Shown: piece after piece, positions 41,376 through 46,337 of the stretch
How the letters are laid out: the number at the start of each line of letters is the position of its first letter
How positions within the stretch are numbered: the stretch's first letter is position 1
Origin: UBA1724 sp051884615
GTDB taxonomy: Bacteria; Verrucomicrobiota; Lentisphaeria; Oligosphaerales; Oligosphaeraceae
DNA: 46,337 nucleotides
Assembly (NCBI GenBank): GCA_051884615.1
Contig: JBJEVT010000027.1
Location: forward strand, 1 to 46,337
Direction: 5' to 3'
Made by a program: the position numbers and the translations under genes
Notes under the pieces: model-generated
Told to the model about the DNA's origin: nothing
What the model saw: the letters and a program-made list of their open reading frames with translations, nothing else
The model's database searches: none

Positions 41376-42626
41376 ATGTCCTGTAGGAGCAAGAAGACCA
41401 AGACTGATTCCTCCAAACCCAAGTACGACCCGCCGGATTCCCTCTCCTCCGTGGGCTTGACCACGCCCAAGCACCTTCGCATTGCCGATGAAGGCCACCC
41501 GTTCCCCCTGGAATGTGGCGCCACCCTCCCCCAGGTGGACGTGGAATACGAGACCTACGGAGAGCTCTCCGAAGCCAAGGACAACGCCATCCTCATCTGC
41601 CACGCCCTCTCGGGGGATGCCCATGTGGCCGGATGGGATGCCACGGCGGCGGGGCGCCCCGAGCGCAAATGGAGACTGACCCATCCCGGCTGGTGGGATG
41701 CCGTCATCGGGCCGGGAAAACCCATTGACACCAACCGCTTCTATGTGGTCTGCGCCAACGTGCTGGGGAGCTGCTACGGCACCACGGGTCCCTCCTCCCT
41801 GGATCCCGCCACGGGAAAACCCTACGGCCTCACCTTCCCCATGGTCACCGTGGGCGACTGGGTGGTCATGGAAAAACTCCTGTTGGAGAAGCTGGGCATT
41901 CAGCACCTCTACGCCGTCATCGGCGGCTCTCTGGGCGGGCAGCAGACCCTGGAATGGGCGCTGCGCTATCCCCGGATGATGGGGAAATGCATCATCATGG
42001 CCTCCGGTCCCCGGCTCTCCGCCCAGGGACTGGGCTTCAACGCCGTCGCCCGCAACGCCATCATGCGGGATGTCCATTTCGAGGGCGGCAACTACTTTGG
42101 CAAGCGGCAAGGCCCCTCCAATGGACTGGCGGTGGCCCGCATGCTGGCCCACATCACCTATCTCTCCGGCAAGGGAATGGATTTCAAGTTCGGACGGAGA
42201 CGGCTGGACGCCAAGGAACCCCAGAAGGGCTTTGAGGCCGAGTTCTCCGTGGAAAGCTATCTGAACCATCAAAGCAAATCCTTCGTGGAACGCTTTGACG
42301 CCGACAGCTACCTCTACATCACCCGCGCCATGGACTACTACGACGCCGCCGACGCCTGGGGCGACGGCGACATCCGAAAGGCCTGCCAGCGCCTCCATGC
42401 GGAGCTCATGGTGGTCTCCTTCTCCTCCGACTGGCTCTATCCCCCCGCCGAGGCACGGGAGTTCGTCAACGCCATCCTGGCCGAGAACAAGCCGGTGACC
42501 TATGTGGAGATCCAAACCGAATCCGGCCACGACGCCTTCCTGGTGGACACCGCCCCCGTGGGTCGCCTCCTCCGTGCCTATCTCCTGGCGCCGGGCATCA
42601 ACCGAAGGAGCGGCGCCATCCGATGA
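41376..42626 (+). CDS. metX: MetX: homoserine O-acetyltransferase
   Basis: Acylates homoserine for methionine synthesis in the cytoplasm (416 aa, alpha/beta-hydrolase fold). The catalytic triad is Ser185 in GGSLGGQQ, Asp352 in SSDWLYPP and His385 in ESGHDAF. NVLGSCYGTTGPSS and CHALSGDAHVAG are further family segments. The N-terminus (about 25 residues, SCRSKKTKTDSSKP) is Lys/Ser-rich and probably disordered. The start at 41376 follows a pyrimidine-rich leader and lies after the repeats. Acetyl versus succinyl donor cannot be told for certain. The stop overlaps lpxB by ATGA. Confidence 0.95.
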   Translation: MSCRSKKTKTDSSKPKYDPPDSLSSVGLTTPKHLRIADEGHPFPLECGATLPQVDVEYETYGELSEAKDNAILICHALSGDAHVAGWDATAAGRPERKWRLTHPGWWDAVIGPGKPIDTNRFYVVCANVLGSCYGTTGPSSLDPATGKPYGLTFPMVTVGDWVVMEKLLLEKLGIQHLYAVIGGSLGGQQTLEWALRYPRMMGKCIIMASGPRLSAQGLGFNAVARNAIMRDVHFEGGNYFGKRQGPSNGLAVARMLAHITYLSGKGMDFKFGRRRLDAKEPQKGFEAEFSVESYLNHQSKSFVERFDADSYLYITRAMDYYDAADAWGDGDIRKACQRLHAELMVVSFSSDWLYPPAEAREFVNAILAENKPVTYVEIQTESGHDAFLVDTAPVGRLLRAYLLAPGINRRSGAIR

Positions 42627-43801
42627 CCTCCCCTGCCCCACTCCCTCTGGAACCCGCCGCCGCCCCCACCCTCTGGATCATGGCGGGGGAGACCTCCGGC
42701 GACGGATACGGCGCCTCCCTTGCCCAGGCCATCCACGCCCGGGAACCCCGGCTGGTTCTCCGGGGCATGGGCGGCGTGCGGATGCGGGAGGCGGGAGTGG
42801 ACACCTTTGTGGACTCCACGGAGCTGGGCATCATCGGCTTCTGGGAATGTCTCAAACACATCTTCTTCTTCCTCAAGCTGTTGAAGCGCATCACCCGGCT
42901 GGCCGCCCAGGAGCGTCCCCGCACCGTGGTGCTCATTGACTATCCCGGCTTCCACATGATGCTGGCGAAGCGTCTCCACGCCCTGGGAATCCGGGTGGTC
43001 TGGTACGTCAGTCCCCAGGTCTGGGCCTGGCGCTCCGGACGGGTCTGGAAACTGGCCCGCTACTGCGACCGGATGCTCTGCATCTTCCCCTTCGAGCCCG
43101 CCTGCTACGCCAAAACCTCCCTCCGGGCGGAGTTCGTGGGACACCCCCTCTTCCACATCCTTGCCCCCTACCGCAAATCCCGGAGCCAGCGGGAGGAGAA
43201 TCTGGTGCTCCTGCTTCCCGGGTCCCGGCGCCAGGAACTGCAGCGCCTTCTTCCCTCTTTCCTCCAGGCGGCGGCCAGACTCCACCATGCCCGTCCCGAA
43301 CTCCGCTTCCATATCCCACTGCCCCGCAAGGCTATCCTGGATTATGCCCAGGAATTGGCGCAAAAGGAGCAGGAGGCCCCGGAGGTCACCTGGTCCGTGG
43401 GGGACACCCGGGAATGGATGACCCGCGCCAGCGCGGCATTGGCCGCCAGCGGCACCGTGACCGTGGAGGCCGCCATGCTGGGGCTCCCCGTGGTGGTGGC
43501 CTACCGCATCAGCCCCTTCTCCTGGTGGGTGGCCAGCAAGCTCATCCAGATTTCCACCATCACCATTGCCAATCTGGTCTGCGAGCGGACCGTCTTCCAG
43601 GAAGTGCTGCAAAAGGCGTGTACGGGAGAGAACCTATGCCACGCCCTGGAGGACATTCTGCCGGGCGGGGAAAGGCGGCAACAGACCCTGGAGGGCATGG
43701 AGGAGTTCACACGCCGCCTGGGAGCGGCCGGGGAAGACGTCTCCGACAACGTCGCCCGCATCGCCCTGGAATCCGCTTCCTCCTCTCCCGCACGTCCATG
43801 A
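42623..43801 (+). CDS. lpxB: LpxB: lipid-A-disaccharide synthase
   Basis: Joins UDP-diacylglucosamine and lipid X into the lipid A disaccharide (392 aa, GT19). Family segments are AGETSGDGYGASL, GMGGVRMREAG, IDYPGFHMMLAKRL, WYVSPQVWAWR, FVGHPLFH, LLPGSRRQEL and AASGTVTVEAAMLGLP. It is firm evidence for lipid A and hence a Gram-negative envelope. The start overlaps the metX stop, and its own stop overlaps the next start (both ATGA), so metX, lpxB and the MBL gene are probably translated from one message. No other lpx genes are seen here. Confidence 0.97.
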   Translation: MTSPAPLPLEPAAAPTLWIMAGETSGDGYGASLAQAIHAREPRLVLRGMGGVRMREAGVDTFVDSTELGIIGFWECLKHIFFFLKLLKRITRLAAQERPRTVVLIDYPGFHMMLAKRLHALGIRVVWYVSPQVWAWRSGRVWKLARYCDRMLCIFPFEPACYAKTSLRAEFVGHPLFHILAPYRKSRSQREENLVLLLPGSRRQELQRLLPSFLQAAARLHHARPELRFHIPLPRKAILDYAQELAQKEQEAPEVTWSVGDTREWMTRASAALAASGTVTVEAAMLGLPVVVAYRISPFSWWVASKLIQISTITIANLVCERTVFQEVLQKACTGENLCHALEDILPGGERRQQTLEGMEEFTRRLGAAGEDVSDNVARIALESASSSPARP

Positions 43802-44604
43802 AAACCGGTATCACACTCCTTGCCAGCGGCAGCAACGGAAATTGCATCGCCATTCAATCCGAGGGGAGAACCATTCTGGTGGATTGCGGCATCTCCTGCA
43901 AGGAGCTGGGCGAACGCCTCAAGGTTTCCGGCATCGCCCCGGAATCCCTTTGCGCCCTCTTGGTGACCCATGCCCACATTGATCACATCAAGGGGATTCA
44001 ACGCGTCTCCCAGACCTACGGGCTCCCAATCTACGCCACAAGAAACTGCTTCGAAGAAATTCAGGCCAGAATCGCCAAAAACAAGGCGACGAAGAAGGAG
44101 ACCCCGTGCCCGCTTCTTCCCCGGCTTATCGAGGTGGGATATTCCTTTGCCTGCGCCGGCTTCCAGGTCACTCCCTTCCCCGTGGAACATGACGTGGAGA
44201 CCGTGGGCTACGTCATCACCACCCCCCAGGTCAAAATCGGAATTGCCACCGATGCGGGAAAGCCCACCAATCTCCTGGAGACCTTCCTGCGGGACTGCCA
44301 TGCCCTGGTCCTGGAAAGCAACTACGACCCGGATATGCTCCTCTGCTCCAACCGCAGCTGGGAACTGAAGCACCGCATTTGCGGGGGACATGGACACCTC
44401 TCCAATCGGCAGGCCGCCGAACTCCTCCCCCGGATTGTCACCCGGAACACCAAGAATGTGTTTCTGGCCCACATCAGCGAGGAGTGCAACAGATACGAGC
44501 TGGCCATGAACGCCGCCCAGGAAGCCCTCCGCAACATGAAACGGGAGGATATTTTCCTCACCTACGGAATCAGGGAGGGAGCCATCCCCACGATCTGGCT
44601 CTGA
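43798..44604 (+). CDS. MBL-fold hydrolase, YycJ/WalJ-like
   Basis: A 268-aa metallo-beta-lactamase-fold protein. It begins LLASGSNGNCIAI with LVDCGISCKELG, the YycJ/WalJ pattern. The metal site is THAHIDHIKG (His58, His60, Asp62, His63), with EHDVETVGYVI, ATDAG, LESNYDPDML and HGHLSNRQAAE following. Relatives are described as exonuclease-like proteins acting in DNA metabolism. It overlaps lpxB by ATGA. The role here is inferred from the family. Confidence 0.9.
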   Translation: MKTGITLLASGSNGNCIAIQSEGRTILVDCGISCKELGERLKVSGIAPESLCALLVTHAHIDHIKGIQRVSQTYGLPIYATRNCFEEIQARIAKNKATKKETPCPLLPRLIEVGYSFACAGFQVTPFPVEHDVETVGYVITTPQVKIGIATDAGKPTNLLETFLRDCHALVLESNYDPDMLLCSNRSWELKHRICGGHGHLSNRQAAELLPRIVTRNTKNVFLAHISEECNRYELAMNAAQEALRNMKREDIFLTYGIREGAIPTIWL

Positions 44605-44646
44605 GTTTCCCCTCCCCCTCAAAAAAATAACACCCCCCCTTCTCCC

Positions 44647-46071
44647 ATGACGGTCCTTCCTGCCCTCTCTTGCCCGGAAGAGCCGCTTGCCATCCTCCGC
44701 ACGCTGCAGCAGGCGGGATACCAGGCGGTTCTGGCGGGAGGATGCGTCCGGGACATGCTCCTGGGACGCACACCCCATGACTGGGACATCGCCACCAGCG
44801 CCCGCCCGGAACAGGTGGAGGCACTCTTCCCCCAGACCATCCCCGTGGGGCGGCAATTCGGCATCATCCTGGTCCTCGCCCCCTCCGGCACGTCCTACGA
44901 GGTCGCCTCCTTCCGGGGAGAAAGCACCTATTCCGACGGAAGGCATCCCGATGGCGTCCGTTTCGTGGAGATGGAGGAGGATGTGAAACGGCGGGATTTC
45001 ACGGTGAATGCCCTGCTCTACGACCCCGTCGCCCAGAGGATCCACGACTTCGTGGGCGGGCAGGAGGACTTGTCCCGCCGTCTTCTGCGTTGTGTTGGCG
45101 AGCCCATGCGCCGGTTCCAGGAGGATCGTCTTCGCCTCCTCCGGGCCATCCGCTTCACCGCCAATCTGGGCTTCACGCTGGAGGACTCCACTTGGCAGGC
45201 GGTCTGCCAGAATGCGGGCACCCTGTTGCCGGCGGTCTCCCAGGAGCGCATCCGGGAAGAGCTGGAGAAGATGCTCCTCCATGGCGCTTCCCGACAAGCG
45301 TTCTCCCTCCTGGAACAATCCGGCCACCTCCGGGAGGTTCTCCCCGAGTTGGAGGCCGAGAAGGGGGTGGCCCAACCGCCCCAGTTCCACCCGGAGGGGG
45401 ACGTGTGGCAGCATCAGCTGAAGATCCTGGGATTCCTGGACGAGACCCTCCGCAATATTCGCACCACACCGCAGACGCCCGCCCCGGAAACCCGCTTCAA
45501 CCAGGAGGGACGACTGCAGGAGGCCACCCAAGAGGAACAACGGTGGCTGGCCTGGGGCGCCCTCCTCCATGACATCGGCAAGCCCCCCACCTACCAGGAG
45601 GCCGAGGACCGCATCCGCTTCAACGGACACGATGTCCAGGGGGAAACCATGACCCTGGATGCCCTGAAACGCCTCCGGATGGACAACACGACCCTGGAAA
45701 ACGCCGCCTTCCTTGTGCGTCGACACATGGAGGTCGCCAATCTGCCCCTGGCCCGCATCGCCCGGCAAAGACGGACCTTCCAGCACCCCCTCTGCCCCCT
45801 CCTCCTGGAGCTCCTCCGCATAGACACCCTTTCCTCCTGGGGAGACCTGGAACTCCATCGCACCCTTGTCCAGGGATGGCGGGAAGAGCAGAAACGACCC
45901 CATCCCCCCAAACCCTATATCAACGGAACGGACCTGCTGGAAAGAGGATATAAAACCGGGCCCGTCTTGGGCAAGCTCCTCCAGTCTATCCACGACTACG
46001 AGCTGGAACACCCCTTCGCCTCCCGGGAAGATGCCCTGGCCTGGCTGGAGGAAACAATGCAGAAGCCGTAG
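44647..46071 (+). CDS. cca: CCA-adding enzyme / tRNA nucleotidyltransferase (poly(A) polymerase head + HD domain)
   Basis: Adds or repairs the 3' CCA end of tRNAs (474 aa, class II). The head domain has GGCVRDMLLG, then HDWDIAT with metal ligands Asp45 and Asp47, VGRQFGIILV, and RRDFTVNALLYD. The neck contains EDRLRLLRAIRFTANLGF and SQERIREELEKML. An HD domain follows (ALLHDIGKPPTY) with RRHMEVANL further on, as in bacterial fused forms. A-adding, CC-adding or poly(A) polymerase activity cannot be separated by eye. The stop TAG sits on the first base of a 30-bp duplication. The leader ends ccccccttctccc. Confidence 0.92.
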   Translation: MTVLPALSCPEEPLAILRTLQQAGYQAVLAGGCVRDMLLGRTPHDWDIATSARPEQVEALFPQTIPVGRQFGIILVLAPSGTSYEVASFRGESTYSDGRHPDGVRFVEMEEDVKRRDFTVNALLYDPVAQRIHDFVGGQEDLSRRLLRCVGEPMRRFQEDRLRLLRAIRFTANLGFTLEDSTWQAVCQNAGTLLPAVSQERIREELEKMLLHGASRQAFSLLEQSGHLREVLPELEAEKGVAQPPQFHPEGDVWQHQLKILGFLDETLRNIRTTPQTPAPETRFNQEGRLQEATQEEQRWLAWGALLHDIGKPPTYQEAEDRIRFNGHDVQGETMTLDALKRLRMDNTTLENAAFLVRRHMEVANLPLARIARQRRTFQHPLCPLLLELLRIDTLSSWGDLELHRTLVQGWREEQKRPHPPKPYINGTDLLERGYKTGPVLGKLLQSIHDYELEHPFASREDALAWLEETMQKP

Positions 46072-46130
46072 AGGCGCTCCGCTGGAACACGGAACACACG
46101 GAGGCGCTCCGCTGGAACACGGAGCACACG
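46071..46130. repeat. 30-bp direct duplication after cca
   Basis: Two adjacent 30-bp copies (46071-46100 and 46101-46130) starting gaggcgctccgctggaacac differ at one base. They contain the CACGGA(A/G)CACAC wording also seen at 40621-40680. Confidence 0.85.
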
Positions 46131-46175
46131 CCCAAGGCTGAAGCCCCCGCCCCCCCCTTTTCCGCAAAGGAAAAT

Positions 46176-46247
46176 CCAGCCCCTCCAGGGAATCTAGGGA
46201 ATCTAGGGCATCTAGGGCATCCAGGGCATCCAGGCTATCCAGGGCAC
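46176..46247. repeat. 9-bp period minisatellite (array 2)
   Basis: Eight units in exact 9-bp register: ccagcccct, ccagggaat, ctagggaat, ctagggcat twice, ccagggcat, ccaggctat, ccagggcac. It shares three unit types with the array at 35475-35537. It lies in non-coding sequence next to a terminator. Confidence 0.85.
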
Positions 46248-46258
46248 CCTCCCTGGGC

Positions 46259-46296
46259 AAAAAAAAGGACCCGCCCCTGTGTGAGGGGGCGGGCCC
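46259..46296 (-). terminator. Rho-independent terminator for a gene entering from the right
   Basis: Read on the minus strand, a GC-rich stem (core CCCGCCCC at 46293-46286 with GGGGCGGG at 46277-46270, extended by two more pairs across one mismatch) is followed by eight Ts (46266-46259). It lies 23 nt after a candidate stop codon at 46322-46320. Confidence 0.8.
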
Positions 46297-46319
46297 TGAA
46301 GAAAAAGGTTCGCGCCGCG

Positions 46320-46337
46320 CTACTTTCGCACGCTCTG
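46320..46337 (-). CDS. Possible 3' end of a minus-strand gene (partial)
   Basis: On the minus strand the last codons could read Gln-Ser-Val-Arg-Lys followed by TAG at 46322-46320. The terminator just downstream suggests that a minus-strand gene ends here. Five codons are too few to identify it, and another frame cannot be excluded. Confidence 0.3.
   Translation of the reverse strand, partial: QSVRK

Noticed and set aside
35475..46247. The 9-bp, 22-bp, 16-bp and 30-bp repeats taken as a CRISPR array
   Set aside because: Units are contiguous without unique spacers and are shorter than or unlike CRISPR repeats. No cas genes are present.
43501..46260. A 919-codon minus-strand frame over cca, the MBL gene and part of lpxB, starting in LDALDALDSLDSL-type repeats
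   Set aside because: The three plus-strand genes beneath it have full catalytic motifs. The repeated Leu-Asp start is simply the 9-bp array read on the other strand.

Overview
The window is about 46.3 kb of GC-rich bacterial chromosome. LpxB, a TpsB-type outer-membrane pore with its secreted TpsA partner and a TonB-like protein show an outer membrane with lipid A. MurA and MurG show peptidoglycan synthesis. My best guess is a host-associated or anaerobic member of the PVC group (Lentisphaerota-like), based on overall character and gene mix. I cannot confirm this without a search.

Layout. (1) 1-10,854, minus strand: a two-partner secretion locus with tpsB first and then a giant filamentous-haemagglutinin-like tpsA. 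The tpsA gene runs off the left edge after 2,903 visible codons and contains long coding repeats. (2) 10,855-11,220: a divergent intergenic region. (3) 11,221-31,023, plus strand: a long, closely packed series of housekeeping and envelope genes. These are SpoU-type rRNA methyltransferase, a secreted unknown, SppA, a peptide-type solute-binding protein, FolD, an RsmB-like m5C methyltransferase, a TonB-like protein, NAD kinase, PlsY, LysS, PcrA/UvrD, MurA, a GH78 rhamnosidase-like protein, UDP-glucose dehydrogenase, a histidine phosphatase and a xylose-isomerase-like TIM barrel. (4) 31,208-32,860: an unrecognised three-gene cassette (membrane coiled-coil protein, 68-aa membrane protein, 48-aa lipoprotein) closed by a strong terminator. 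(5) 32,979-37,194: the dTDP-L-rhamnose genes rfbB-rfbA-rfbC and rfbD, split by a convergent, AT-richer four-helix-bundle gene. (6) 37,277-40,619: a NahK-like kinase, MurG and a Xer-type tyrosine recombinase. (7) 40,694-41,044: a minus-strand GxxExxY gene among repeats. (8) 41,376-46,071: MetX, LpxB, a YycJ/WalJ-like MBL hydrolase and a CCA-adding enzyme, several joined by ATGA overlaps. (9) The right edge holds small repeats and a minus-strand terminator.

A common theme is the cell surface: lipid A, murein, dTDP-rhamnose and UDP-glucuronate precursors, and a large secreted adhesin. Main points for follow-up are the exact 2,208-bp higher-order repeat inside tpsA; polypyrimidine leaders instead of Shine-Dalgarno sites ahead of many genes; MurA with Asp in place of the fosfomycin-target Cys; a UDP-glucose dehydrogenase of the animal/eukaryotic type; two AT-rich mobile-type genes placed among short intergenic repeats; and the unrecognised three-gene envelope cassette.
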